DNA of 62,847 bases from Planctomycetota bacterium (GCA_021776775.1 JAJFFE010000031.1:1-62847); one strand, 5' to 3'. Counted from the first letter of the stretch, positions 11,267 through 20,255 are shown. Translations and numbers: made by a program. The notes: generated from the sequence alone by a model not told the origin.

Positions 11267-12148
11267 TCAGGCTCGTGCGACCGCCGCTTCGATGATCACG
11301 GAAGCGAGATCGAGTCCCGTCGCCCGCTCAATGCCGTCGAGGCCAGGCGACCCGTTGAGTTCCAGGACCACGTCCCCATCGTCCGACGGCAAGATATCGA
11401 CCGCGGCGACCTCCATGTTGAACGCTTCCGCCGCCCGAAGGGCAAGTTCGACCGTCGACCGATCAGGGTCCCAAACGGTGGTGGTCGCCCCCTGGTGGTG
11501 GTTCGATCGAAAGTCCCCGGGCAGGGCGCGCCGCTCGACCGATGCGGCGACGGCGCCTGCCACGACCAAGAGCCTGCGATCGCTGCCCTCCGCCTCGGCG
11601 ACGAACCGTTGGATCAAGACGTCGCGGTTGAGGTAGAGGAGCGCTTCCACAATCGACACCGCCGACGGCAACGATTCGGCGAGCACTACTCCTTGCCCTT
11701 GCGATCCGGAGATCGGCTTGACGATGACCGGAGCACCGCCGACCGCCGCGACTGCGTCTTCGATCTGGTCGAGGTCCTTCACGAAGACCGTGGGCGGCAC
11801 TGCGATCCCGACCTGTCCGAGTCGCTCGAGTGATCGCTGCTTGTCACGACTCAACTCCATCGCCTCGCTCGAGTTCAAACAGGGAACCCCCATGCGCTCG
11901 AACGCTCGCAGCGCGGCGAGCCCCAGCGACGTCATGAAGGTCCCGACCCGTGCGATAACGACGTCGGGTCGCACCACCGGTGCACCATTTGTGTGGAGTG
12001 CCACCGCGCTGCCGTCGCTGACGAGCGCGCAGCGCAGAATGGGAATCACCTCGACCACGTGACCGAGCGCGCGCGCCGCTTCGACGAGCCGCGCCGTCGC
12101 GTGTAGCTCGATCGACTTGCTGAGGATAGCGATTCGCTTGCCGCTCAT
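11267..12148 (-). CDS. rimK: RimK-family ATP-grasp ligase
   Basis: A 293-aa ATP-grasp enzyme. RimK adds glutamate residues to the C terminus of ribosomal protein S6; relatives ligate amino acids to other acids such as cofactor F420 or lysine-biosynthesis carriers. Visible features are the N-terminal pre-ATP-grasp fold (RIAILSKS), VIVKPISGSQGQGVVL as the ATP-binding loop, and VLELNGSPGLDGIERATG as the metal-binding end. Length matches E. coli RimK (300 aa). It starts 5 nt after thiI and 53 nt before the kinase gene, suggesting one transcript. Substrate assignment to S6 is inference. Confidence 0.85.
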   Translation of the reverse strand: MSGKRIAILSKSIELHATARLVEAARALGHVVEVIPILRCALVSDGSAVALHTNGAPVVRPDVVIARVGTFMTSLGLAALRAFERMGVPCLNSSEAMELSRDKQRSLERLGQVGIAVPPTVFVKDLDQIEDAVAAVGGAPVIVKPISGSQGQGVVLAESLPSAVSIVEALLYLNRDVLIQRFVAEAEGSDRRLLVVAGAVAASVERRALPGDFRSNHHQGATTTVWDPDRSTVELALRAAEAFNMEVAAVDILPSDDGDVVLELNGSPGLDGIERATGLDLASVIIEAAVARA

Positions 12149-12153
12149 CGTGA

Positions 12154-13365
12154 CTACTCCGGCTCGGCCGCTGGGCTAACGACGACGCCGTCGGGGCCGA
12201 TCGTTCGGCGCTCGGTGTTGGCGATGATCTGCTCGACGAGTTCTTCGATCGGGGAACCGGCGGCGCTCAACTTCTTCTCGACTTCCTCGATATCGCGTCG
12301 ACGCGCCTTGGTCACCGGGTCCTTAGGCATGAGGTAGCTACAGCAATCGGCGTCCGGCTCGATCGAGATCTCGAAGCTTCCGATCCGACGGGCGATCGCG
12401 ATGATGTCCTGCTTGTCGAACGCGATGAGCGGCCGCAAGATCGGCATGTGAATGGTACTGTCGAGCACGGTAATGTTGTCGAGGGTTTGCGACGCCACCT
12501 GCCCCAGGGCGTCGCCGGTCGCGAGCGCCAAACACTTGGACTTCCGCGCCAGCCGCTCGGCAATACGCAGCATGTAGCGTCGATACAACATGACACGGTA
12601 AGCGGACGGCGCGTCCGCGACGATTCGACGCTGCAGTTCTCCCAGCGGCACGAGATACAAGTGCGCTTCCGCGCGGTGCTGAATCAGCAACGAAGCGAGG
12701 TCGGCCGCCTTCTCCTGTGAACGCCGATCGGTGAACGGCGCCGAGTGGAAGTGAATGAAGTGAAGCGCGCACCCTCGCTTGAGGAGCAGCTCCCCCGCCG
12801 CCGGCGAATCGATCCCGCCGGAGAGTAACAGGGCCACCTTGCCGCTCACGCCAACGGGGAGTCCGCACCCTCCCTCGATCCGACGGTGGTAGGTGAAGAT
12901 CTCCTTGTTCAGAATGACCACGTTGAAGGTCCGCTCGGGGTTCTTCAGATCGACGCGCGCATCGCAGTTGGCCCCGACCAACGTGCCGAGGTCACGCGCG
13001 AGATCCATAGACTTCGCCGGGAAGTTCTTGTTGACGCGCCGCACGCGTACCGCGAACGATTCGAACCCACCCGCCTTTGCCCATTCGAGCAGCTTCGCGC
13101 GTACCGGCTCGAGATCGAACCCTTTGGTGACTTCGATGGGGGCGAAGTACGCCACGCCAAAGACTCGACCGAGTCGCTGCTCGATCGTGGTGGCGTGTTC
13201 GTCCAGTTCGATATCCATGCGGAACCGACCGAACAGCCGGCGGACGGTGACCTGCCCGAGCCCCTTCGCGGCGCGGTAGATGTTGCGGAGCAACTGCTCT
13301 TCGAACATAGAGCGATTACGACCCTTGAGGCCGATCTCGCTGTAGTGAATCAGGTATGACTTCAT
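12154..13365 (-). CDS. thiI: tRNA 4-thiouridine synthase ThiI (no rhodanese domain)
   Basis: A 403-aa enzyme that adenylates U8 of tRNA for sulfur transfer. Order of domains: ferredoxin-like and THUMP region (residues 1-165), then the PP-loop ATPase with LLSGGIDSPAAG. The start MKSYLIHYSEIGLKGRN is the family's typical beginning, so the ATG at 13365 is chosen over an upstream frame to 13605. It lacks the C-terminal rhodanese domain of the E. coli enzyme, like many Gram-positive and archaeal versions, so another sulfur donor protein is expected. Divergent from the thioesterase-queE-queD unit, which also concerns tRNA modification. Confidence 0.95.
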   Translation of the reverse strand: MKSYLIHYSEIGLKGRNRSMFEEQLLRNIYRAAKGLGQVTVRRLFGRFRMDIELDEHATTIEQRLGRVFGVAYFAPIEVTKGFDLEPVRAKLLEWAKAGGFESFAVRVRRVNKNFPAKSMDLARDLGTLVGANCDARVDLKNPERTFNVVILNKEIFTYHRRIEGGCGLPVGVSGKVALLLSGGIDSPAAGELLLKRGCALHFIHFHSAPFTDRRSQEKAADLASLLIQHRAEAHLYLVPLGELQRRIVADAPSAYRVMLYRRYMLRIAERLARKSKCLALATGDALGQVASQTLDNITVLDSTIHMPILRPLIAFDKQDIIAIARRIGSFEISIEPDADCCSYLMPKDPVTKARRRDIEEVEKKLSAAGSPIEELVEQIIANTERRTIGPDGVVVSPAAEPE

Positions 13366-13591
13366 GGGAGAAATGCGCTCTTGGGTCGGAGGGCGGCTCG
13401 ACGACGTTACGGCGCCGAGCCGTTCAGCGGCGTGTCGGAGTCGGTAGCGCCAAAGTGTATCGCCGCAGCGGATTCGGTCGAGGCCTCTAACTCGTAGCCC
13501 CCGGTCGCCGCCCAAGACGGCTCTCAGATCCACTACAGCGGCGGTGGCGAGATGGATAGAATCCCGGCCCTTAAAGAGGAGGGCCACGTCA

Positions 13592-14011
13592 TTGCAGTTC
13601 GTCACCGAGATCCCGGTCCGCTTCGGCGAGACCGACCCCGCCGGGGTCGTCTACTACCCTCGGTTCTTCCATTACTACCATTGTGCGTTCGAGGAGTTCT
13701 TTGGTGCGTGCCACGGAGCCAGCTACGCGACGTGGACTCAGACCCACCAAGTCGGCTTCCCGACCCGTCGGGTGGAGTCGGATTTTTCATCTCCGCTGCG
13801 CTACGGCGATACCGCGGTGATCACCGTCACGATTCCCCGACTCGGCGACCGCTCGCTGGACTTTCACTTCTCCCTGGCGACGCACGATGAACGAGCCATT
13901 GCAACGTCGCTGACGTCGAAAGTCTGTGTCGACATGGGAACGTTCGAAAGTCGTCCCATTCCCGATGAACTACGCACTGTGTTCGAGCAGTACTCCGGAG
14001 CCCCTTCATGA
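13592..14011 (+). CDS. 4-hydroxybenzoyl-CoA thioesterase-like hot-dog thioesterase
   Basis: A 139-aa hot-dog fold protein with RFGETDPAGVVYYPRFFHYY, in which the Asp of ETDPAGVVYYP is the usual catalytic acid of the YbgC/4HBT family. It hydrolyses acyl-CoA thioesters; the physiological substrate is unknown. The start is TTG at 13592, supported by AGGAGGG 8 nt upstream; a longer frame from 13544 has no such site. The stop overlaps the queE start by ATGA, so it is translated with queE and queD although no biochemical link to queuosine is known. Confidence 0.9.
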   Translation: MQFVTEIPVRFGETDPAGVVYYPRFFHYYHCAFEEFFGACHGASYATWTQTHQVGFPTRRVESDFSSPLRYGDTAVITVTIPRLGDRSLDFHFSLATHDERAIATSLTSKVCVDMGTFESRPIPDELRTVFEQYSGAPS

Positions 14012-14652
14012 CCACCGTCAAAGTCTCTGAGATATACCCTTCGGTCCAAGGCGAAAGCGTGTGGGCCGGCTGGCCGTGCGTGTTCATTCGTCTCACGGGA
14101 TGCCCGTTGCGTTGTCGTTGGTGCGATACTGAGTACGCGTTCACAGGTGGTGAGCGTCGCGAGATCGACGACGTCGTCCGCGAAGCGTCGAGTCACGGGC
14201 TGCGTCGGGTGGAACTCACCGGCGGCGAGCCGCTGGCGCAAGCCGGCGCCCCCGAGCTTCTCGAGAAACTGTGCGAAGCGTTCGAGACGGTGCTGCTGGA
14301 AACGGCGGGTTCCCACCCCATCGAAGGGCTCGACCCGCGCGTGCACGTGATCCTCGATCTCAAGGCGCCCGGCTCGGGCGAAGACGGTCGCAACCTCTGG
14401 GCGAACCTCGATCACCTCGCCAGCAACGATGAAGTAAAGATCGTGCTCGCCGATCGCGCCGACTACGACTGGGCGAAAGATGTCGTGGCGACGCGCCCCA
14501 TCCCCGCCGGCTTGCCCATTCACTTCTCCCCGGTCCACGGGGAACTCGATCCGCGAGAACTCGTCGACTGGCTCATCGAAGATCGACTCGACGTCCACCT
14601 ACAGCTTCAACAGCACAAGTTCATCTGGGATCCGGAGACCAAGGGCGTATGA
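14008..14652 (+). CDS. queE: 7-carboxy-7-deazaguanine synthase (radical SAM)
   Basis: A 214-aa radical SAM enzyme that turns 6-carboxytetrahydropterin into 7-carboxy-7-deazaguanine in the queuosine/archaeosine pathway. The cluster motif is C-x3-C-x2-C within CPLRCRWCDTEYAF, with IYPSVQGES before it and the SAM-binding ELTGGEPLAQ after it, all typical of QueE. It overlaps its neighbours on both sides by ATGA, forming a compact three-gene unit with queD. Confidence 0.96.
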   Translation: MTTVKVSEIYPSVQGESVWAGWPCVFIRLTGCPLRCRWCDTEYAFTGGERREIDDVVREASSHGLRRVELTGGEPLAQAGAPELLEKLCEAFETVLLETAGSHPIEGLDPRVHVILDLKAPGSGEDGRNLWANLDHLASNDEVKIVLADRADYDWAKDVVATRPIPAGLPIHFSPVHGELDPRELVDWLIEDRLDVHLQLQQHKFIWDPETKGV

Positions 14653-15011
14653 GCGAGATCGAACTCACACACGTGATCAAGTTCGAGGCGGCACACCACC
14701 TGCCCAACGTTCCCGAAGATCACAAGTGCCGCCGACTCCACGGCCACTCCTTCCGCGCCGAGATAACTCTCGCGGGACCACTCGACCCAGCGTTCGGTTG
14801 GCTCATGGACTTCGCCGACGTCAAGAAAGCCATCCGACCCGTGCGTGACCGCTTGGACCACTACTACCTGAACGAGGTCCCCGGACTCGAGAACCCGACC
14901 TCGGAGAACATCGCAGTCTGGCTGTGGAACGAGTTGTCGGCGGCTCTGCCGTTGTCGTCGATCACCGTGGCCGAGACGTGCACGAATTCGTGTACGTACC
15001 GGGGGCGTTAG
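14649..15011 (+). CDS. queD: 6-carboxytetrahydropterin synthase
   Basis: A 120-aa pterin enzyme of the PTPS-I/QueD family, converting dihydroneopterin triphosphate to 6-carboxytetrahydropterin. Zinc-binding histidines are visible in FEAAHHL and LHGHSF, and the catalytic Cys in HKCRRLHGH. The C-terminal PTSENIAVWLW with Glu and the TCTNSCTY tail also fit. It follows queE with a 4-nt overlap. Its substrate comes from FolE, encoded at 49594-50160. Confidence 0.96.
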   Translation: MSEIELTHVIKFEAAHHLPNVPEDHKCRRLHGHSFRAEITLAGPLDPAFGWLMDFADVKKAIRPVRDRLDHYYLNEVPGLENPTSENIAVWLWNELSAALPLSSITVAETCTNSCTYRGR

Positions 15012-15305
15012 TCGAGCTGAGAACAAGCGCATCGTGCCCGTCTTCTACGCCGTCTTCCAGGCTACGCTGCCCTCCCAGTTTTGGACGGTCCAGCGGGAGC
15101 GAGCCGTCAGCGACCGCCGGTTCCAGAGATTTCGCCCGGCGACGCCGGTCACTCCTCTGCGCTGGTCCCCCGGAAACAGCCAACTTGCGGGATAGTCGTA
15201 TCGTTCGTCGCACGCTACACTCACAGAATAACGAGCTGACGGGGCCCTGTGGGTCTCGGACGCGGGAGGCCTTAAAACCGTAGACGTGGCAGACACGTGC
15301 AGGTT

Positions 15306-15440
15306 AGCGCCAGAGCTCTGGATCTCTTGTCCTGAGCTGACGAGGTGTGGGTGATCGAAGTTTCGGCGGATGCCCACCGGCTAGTCTCGGCCCGACCGGG
15401 GTGCAAAACTCAGGAGTGATCCTGAGGACAATTGCCCCGG
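15306..15440 (+). ncRNA. glmS ribozyme (glucosamine-6-phosphate-activated)
   Basis: The RNA matches the glmS ribozyme core element by element. The 5' cleavage region A-GCGCCAGAGCT begins at 15306, so cleavage is predicted between 15306 and 15307. P1 closes with AGCTGACGAGG (15335-15345). The active-site block is ATCGAAGTTTCGGCGGATG (15354-15372). The helix formed by GTGGGT and CCCACC brackets it. The 3' domain has CCGGGG (15396-15401) paired with CCCCGG (15435-15440), an A-rich internal loop, and CTCAGGA-GTGA-TCCTGAG with a GNRA loop. It sits 275 nt before the glmS start. In known examples glucosamine-6-phosphate acts as a coenzyme for self-cleavage, and the cleaved mRNA is degraded, giving feedback control. 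Confidence 0.95.
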
Positions 15441-15715
15441 AGAGATGGCGAGTTCTCGCTCGCGGAGTGCGCGGTCAACGCGCAGCCGTGAAGCTGGACC
15501 CGTCCCTTCCTCCCCCGTTGAGGACGGCTCCCGACTGAGTTCCCGACGATGGTCGGGACGGAATCGGAACACCGCAAGACGCGGTGGATCCGGTCGTGCT
15601 CAGCCGGTGAGACACGTCCACGGTTCACAGACTCAAGTTCGCACCCGGGGGCTCCCGATAGCCCAATGTGGTGTATTGCGTCAAGTTGGACGCCTCTTGG
15701 AAGGACGGGGACCGC
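15441..15715 (+). promoter_or_regulatory. glmS leader downstream of the ribozyme
   Basis: About 275 nt of untranslated leader between ribozyme and glmS. It contains a perfect hairpin TCCCGAC-GATG-GTCGGGA (15541-15558). No ORF with a ribosome-binding site was seen. 15012-15305, between queD and the ribozyme, should hold the promoter but I see no clear -35/-10 pair. Confidence 0.6.
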
Positions 15716-17539
15716 ATGTGCGGAATCTTCGGCATCGCGGCACGTCGAGACATCGCGCCGTTTCTCATCGATGGGTTGGCGCGACTCGAGTACCGCGGCT
15801 ACGACTCTTGCGGCATGGTCGTACTCAACGAAACGGGACTGCTCGAGTCACGTAAGGGGTCCGGCGAAGTCGCCATCGTTCGTCGCGAAGAACGCTTCTC
15901 CGAGCTGCACGGAACTTCCGGGCTCGGTCACACGCGTTGGGCGACGCACGGTCGAGTGTCTCGCGTCAACGCGCATCCCCACTTCGACACGTACGGCGAC
16001 ATCGCCATCGTGCACAACGGGATTCTGGAAAACCACGTCGTGCTGCGTCGCGAGCTCGAAATCGACGGGCACGCCTTCCTCTCTGAAACCGACTCCGAGG
16101 TGATCGCTCATCTGATCGAGGTCGAGTTCAAGAAGTGTGGCGAACTCAAGACGGCTATCCTCGCTACGATTCGTCGCCTCCAGGGGACGTTCGCGGTCGG
16201 CGTCATCTCCAGCAAAGAGCCGGGCGTTTTGTACGCCGCGCGCATGGAGAGCCCGCTGATCGTGGGCATAGGTGAGGACTTCATCTGCTTCTCGTCCGAC
16301 CCTCTCGCGTTCTCGGCCGAGACCCAGACGGTCGTCTACTTGCAAGACGGCGAGTTGGCTCGTGTCGACGCCGATTCGGTCACGTTGTGCGACTCGAATA
16401 CAGGCGAGCTGCTCGAACGAGAACCGACCACATTGGAACTCGAATCGAGAGACACCGAACACGACGGTTTTCCCGACTACATGTCGAAGGAGATCTTTCA
16501 GAACAGCGCCGTCACGCGGATTGCGCTGGAGATCGACGACGAGAAGATCGACGCCTTCGCCGATGCGATAGAAAGCTCGAACACGACGTACCTGACCGGG
16601 ATCGGTACCTCGTTCTACGTCGCGGTCATGGCTCAATATGCGTTCAACCAGCTTTCCGGTCGCTTCTTGCCAGCGCTCTCTTCGGACGAACTCCCCTACC
16701 TTGTCAACTTCTGCGCTTCGGATCACATCGTGGCGATCTCACAGTCCGGTGAAACGTACGACACGCTCAAGGCACTGCGACAAGCGATGCGCGAAGGTGC
16801 GACAACGTCCGCAGTCTTGAACGTGCCAACCTCATCGATGGCTCGTGAAGTCCACAACGTGATCGATCAGAAGGCAGGACCGGAGATTTGTGTGTTGTCG
16901 ACCAAGTCGACGATCTCGCAGCTCGTGATCCTACTGCGTGTCGGGTTACGCCTCGGAGAACGATCCGGGCACTTGAGCGCCGGTGAAGTAGCTAGCTACA
17001 AAGAAGAGCTGTCACGGCTGCCGGATCAGTTCGATCTCGCTTGGAACACGTCGCACGAACCGTTGCGTGACCTCGCCCGCCGCCACAGCGTGATTCGCAA
17101 CTGGTTCTTCCTCGGCCGAGGCATTTACCACGGCTTGGCGCTCGAAGCCGCGCTCAAGTTCAAGGAGGTGACGTACTGCCACGCGGAGGGCATGTCGGCC
17201 GGAGGCCTCAAGCACGGGACAATCTCACTGATCGACGAGGCGATGCACAGCGCGATCTTCCTGCCGTCGGCGCGCGAAGAAGAGCTGCGCACGCAGTCGA
17301 TGGGCGCCGTGGCAGAGATCAGTGCCCGAGGTGGAAACGTCATCGCGTTCCAACCCCGGGGCATCGGTGATCCAGAGGGGCTGTTCCACTCGATCGTCGA
17401 GCACCCCGACAATGGACCACTGACGAACCCGCTGCTCGCACTCATGCAGGCACAACTCTTCGCGTACTACACCGCGAGAGCGCTCGGCCGCAACGTGGAC
17501 AAGCCCCGCAACCTGGCGAAGTCCGTCACCGTCGGCTAG
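15716..17539 (+). CDS. glmS: Glutamine:fructose-6-phosphate aminotransferase (isomerising)
   Basis: A 607-aa enzyme making glucosamine-6-phosphate for cell-envelope amino sugars. Residues 1-230 are the class II glutaminase domain with N-terminal Cys (MCGIFGIAARRD) and the GLGHTRWATHG loop. Two SIS sugar-isomerase domains follow, with SQSGETYDTL and the C-terminal Lys motif KPRNLAKSVTV. The ATG at 15716 is chosen because the nucleophile Cys must be residue 2; the longer frame from 15668 would bury it. A purine-rich site (GGAAGGAC) precedes it. Control by the upstream ribozyme is strongly suggested. Confidence 0.98.
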   Translation: MCGIFGIAARRDIAPFLIDGLARLEYRGYDSCGMVVLNETGLLESRKGSGEVAIVRREERFSELHGTSGLGHTRWATHGRVSRVNAHPHFDTYGDIAIVHNGILENHVVLRRELEIDGHAFLSETDSEVIAHLIEVEFKKCGELKTAILATIRRLQGTFAVGVISSKEPGVLYAARMESPLIVGIGEDFICFSSDPLAFSAETQTVVYLQDGELARVDADSVTLCDSNTGELLEREPTTLELESRDTEHDGFPDYMSKEIFQNSAVTRIALEIDDEKIDAFADAIESSNTTYLTGIGTSFYVAVMAQYAFNQLSGRFLPALSSDELPYLVNFCASDHIVAISQSGETYDTLKALRQAMREGATTSAVLNVPTSSMAREVHNVIDQKAGPEICVLSTKSTISQLVILLRVGLRLGERSGHLSAGEVASYKEELSRLPDQFDLAWNTSHEPLRDLARRHSVIRNWFFLGRGIYHGLALEAALKFKEVTYCHAEGMSAGGLKHGTISLIDEAMHSAIFLPSAREEELRTQSMGAVAEISARGGNVIAFQPRGIGDPEGLFHSIVEHPDNGPLTNPLLALMQAQLFAYYTARALGRNVDKPRNLAKSVTVG

Positions 17540-17562
17540 CCGGATCGACACGGGAATCGATA

Positions 17563-17591
17563 CCGACCGCGCCACGGATTCGCGCGGTCGG
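17563..17591. terminator. Hairpin between convergent genes
   Basis: CCGACCGCG (17563-17571) pairs with CGCGGTCGG (17583-17591) between the ends of glmS and the 5'-nucleotidase gene. Without a T-tract it is only a probable bidirectional terminator. Confidence 0.5.
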
Positions 17592-17604
17592 AACTCGCGT
17601 ACCG

Positions 17605-19413
17605 CTACAACTGTTCGAGCTCGTGCGGCAGGTAGTCCATCGAGGAGCGGAAGTAGTGATCCGGCGGGTAGTACAAGAGGCTCGTCGCGCGACTCGCGTA
17701 GATGCAGGCAAAGTCCTCGAGCTGACGGCCGTAGTAGGTCAACTCGTTGCCGGCCCGAAACAGCGAACCCCAGTAGCTGTTGGTCGCGTTGGAGAGCTTC
17801 GCGCGGAGCTTTTCCCGCTGACGAATGAACTCCCGCAGGGTCCGCGTCGCTTGCAGGCGATAGCTCCCGCAGTCGAGCCGAATCTCGCGTAGCAACTCCG
17901 CGCGGTCCGGATCCTCCACTTTGGACAGGGCGTGCTCGATAGCCTTCCAGCGCATGACATCACGCTCGGTGGCGAAACGCAGATCGTCGGTCTGCTTCAG
18001 TTGAGCGACGATGCCGGGGAGCATGCCTTGCACCTGCAGCTCGTCTTCGAGCTCTGGGATGACCAACATGGTTCGCCAACTGTTCTGACGCTTGCTCGAA
18101 ATCATGTCCGCGTAAATGTGGTCGCCCACGTAGAGGAACTCGGGACCGGTCGCGCCGAACCGCGCTTCGAGGTCGGCGATGCTTCCGCCGGCGAGAATTC
18201 GAGGCTCGTGGGTACTGCCGCCAGGCAAGTCGATCACACGCGGGTCACGCCTCTTCTTCGAGCTGAAGTAGCTCGGCTTCCGCCCCTCCGCCACCACCAG
18301 GTCGAACAGGTCGGTCCAGGCTAGATCATTGGGATCGTCGCTCAGCCCGAGCGCCGGGTTCATCATGGCGCGCGTGTATTCCCACTCCGAGTTGGTCAAG
18401 AGAAAGACCTTCTTGCCACCTTCTTTGAGGGCGCGAAGCATGCTGATCGTGTGGACGTCCGGCACGACATAGTCGAAAGGGTTGGCTGTGATGACGCTCT
18501 TCAGCGACCCATCCCGATGGACATGATCGGTGTGCTCTCGCACCTTCTTCCAAAACGCTTTCAGCTCAGCTTCATCGAGGTGCGGCGCGACCGAGCTGAA
18601 GATCAACACTTCCGGTGCCGCGAACGCGGTGTCGGCCTGGACGAAACGATCACCTTCCGTCACGTGCGGAATGACATCCATTTCGCCGTACAGCTCACGT
18701 TTCTCCTTGGAAGAGAGCTTCGCACCCCCACGGTAAGCGTGGGTCACGTGACCGTAGCGGTCACTCTTGACCACGGTCCCCTTCACCTTGTCGACGAGCA
18801 GACCCTTGCGCGCAAAGCTCGCATCAGGAATGTGATCGAAGAACTGCTTCGGAATATCCTCGTACTTGATCAGGCGATCGATCACGAGTTGCATCGCGAG
18901 ACTGTCGAGGTTTTCGCAGTTGTAGACGGCCAGCGTGTGGTCGAAGTCGAACCCTACCGCTTCGATACTGTCGAAACGCAACGTACGGTTCACGTAGATC
19001 GATCGCGCCGGATCGACGATCTGGCTGCGCGTGGTCGACAAGACCAACTCGTACCACCACGGTGCGCCGCCGATCGGTGCCGTGGCGCCCACCGTCGCGA
19101 GGGGCTTCTTCTTGCGTCGATTCCGGCGACGCCGGTCGCCGCTCCTGCGCCGCGAATTGGATTTAGCCTCGCCCTTCGGGTCCGATCGGTCGGACTTACT
19201 CTGGCCGTTCGATCCCCTCTGGGAACTCTTCTTCGCGTTCTTCTTCCCAGCCTTCTTCGCGTTTTTCTTCGCGCCCGTGTTCGACCTTGCCCCGGACCGC
19301 TGGCCGGATCGTTTGCGAGACCGCTTGCTGGACTCTTCACCGGAAGAGCCACCGGATGAGCGATCGCTCTCCGACTTTTCGTTCGGCGACTTGGGCTTCC
19401 CTCGATCGGTCAC
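17605..19413 (-). CDS. HAD-family purine 5'-nucleotidase with basic N-terminal tail
   Basis: A 602-aa protein. After a disordered tail of about 110 residues very rich in Ser, Lys, Arg and Gly, the body shows GFDFDHTLAVYN (the DxDxT nucleophile of HAD phosphatases), FLLTNSEWEYT (motif II) and YVGDHIYADMISSK (motif IV), in the arrangement of the cytosolic IMP/GMP-specific 5'-nucleotidase (cN-II) family. It likely dephosphorylates purine mononucleotides. The GTG start at 19413 has AAGGAA 7 nt upstream and begins 11 nt after the preceding gene's stop; the open frame extending to 19923 runs inside that gene and is rejected. The basic tail could bind RNA or polyphosphate, but that is a guess. Confidence 0.9.
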   Translation of the reverse strand: MTDRGKPKSPNEKSESDRSSGGSSGEESSKRSRKRSGQRSGARSNTGAKKNAKKAGKKNAKKSSQRGSNGQSKSDRSDPKGEAKSNSRRRSGDRRRRNRRKKKPLATVGATAPIGGAPWWYELVLSTTRSQIVDPARSIYVNRTLRFDSIEAVGFDFDHTLAVYNCENLDSLAMQLVIDRLIKYEDIPKQFFDHIPDASFARKGLLVDKVKGTVVKSDRYGHVTHAYRGGAKLSSKEKRELYGEMDVIPHVTEGDRFVQADTAFAAPEVLIFSSVAPHLDEAELKAFWKKVREHTDHVHRDGSLKSVITANPFDYVVPDVHTISMLRALKEGGKKVFLLTNSEWEYTRAMMNPALGLSDDPNDLAWTDLFDLVVAEGRKPSYFSSKKRRDPRVIDLPGGSTHEPRILAGGSIADLEARFGATGPEFLYVGDHIYADMISSKRQNSWRTMLVIPELEDELQVQGMLPGIVAQLKQTDDLRFATERDVMRWKAIEHALSKVEDPDRAELLREIRLDCGSYRLQATRTLREFIRQREKLRAKLSNATNSYWGSLFRAGNELTYYGRQLEDFACIYASRATSLLYYPPDHYFRSSMDYLPHELEQL

Positions 19414-19424
19414 AATCTTGTTCC

Positions 19425-20255
19425 TTAGGGTGTATCCGCGTTTCGCAGATAGATGATGCTTCGTTGTGCCTGAACCGGCGCGTCCGCGTTGTTTCGCGAC
19501 AATTCGACGAGGACGAGGCCGGTGTAGTCGATTCTCCGTAGGGCCGCCAGGAGCGGAGGAATGCCTAGGTTTCCTTCGCCGAACGGAAGGTGCAAGTGCA
19601 CGCGGTCCCGGATGTCTTCGATGTGAACATTGACGATGTGTGGAGCCCACTCCTCGATGTGCGACTCGAGCGGCGCGTCTTCGGTGATGGCCAGGTGCCC
19701 AAGGTCTAAGGTCATCGCCAAGGCGGGGTGGTCCAGGCGGCTGCGCAACTCGGCGTAGTCGGCCAACCCCTCGACGAACATGCCCGGCTCGGGCTCGAAC
19801 GCGATCTTGACGCCGTTGGACGCGGCATGCTCGCACACTTGCTCGAGGCCCCCGACCAAACGTTTCCACGACAGCGATTCGGGAATCCCGCGCTGCGGCA
19901 CTCCGCTCCACAACGAGACACAAGGTGCCCCGAGGTGGACAGCGATATCGATCGCTCGACGGTAGTACTCGACCCGTGCGCGTCGCCCCTCGGGATCGAC
20001 CGACACCAGCGACGGGCGATGCTTACGCGTCGCGTCGAGGTAATAGCGCGCGCCAGTCTCGATGACAGGAGATAGGTCGCGCCCCTCCAACAAGGCACGA
20101 ACCTCGGCGAGGCGGTCGTCACTCACCTTGAACGGATCGAGATGCATGTGATCCAACGTGATTCCGATGCCGTCGTAGCCCAGGCGCGAAATCACCTGCA
20201 CCATCTGTTCGAGGCGGTGGTCGAGGAATCCATTGGATACGTATCCGTATCTCAC
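19425..20255 (-). CDS. Sugar phosphate isomerase/epimerase family TIM barrel
   Basis: A 276-aa xylose-isomerase-like (AP endonuclease 2 superfamily) barrel. Metal-binding positions are visible as FEPEPGMF (Glu), LDLGHLAI (Asp and His), VNVHIEDI (His) and a C-terminal Glu in VLVELSRN. These residues bind Mn or Zn and act in sugar or hydroxy-acid isomerisation; the exact substrate cannot be told from sequence. The gene is upstream of and co-oriented with the 5'-nucleotidase gene, and divergent from the HEAT-repeat gene. Confidence 0.87.
   Translation of the reverse strand: MRYGYVSNGFLDHRLEQMVQVISRLGYDGIGITLDHMHLDPFKVSDDRLAEVRALLEGRDLSPVIETGARYYLDATRKHRPSLVSVDPEGRRARVEYYRRAIDIAVHLGAPCVSLWSGVPQRGIPESLSWKRLVGGLEQVCEHAASNGVKIAFEPEPGMFVEGLADYAELRSRLDHPALAMTLDLGHLAITEDAPLESHIEEWAPHIVNVHIEDIRDRVHLHLPFGEGNLGIPPLLAALRRIDYTGLVLVELSRNNADAPVQAQRSIIYLRNADTP

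Noticed and set aside
13366..13591. preQ1 riboswitch suspected before the queE-queD unit
   Set aside because: No preQ1 class I or II pattern (short hairpin plus A-rich tail) could be found; the thioesterase gene intervenes.
15250..15310. tRNA-Leu-like D-arm sequence before glmS (TGGCAGACACG...)
   Set aside because: No acceptor stem, anticodon arm or T-arm closes around it, and the following bases form the 5' end of the glmS ribozyme.
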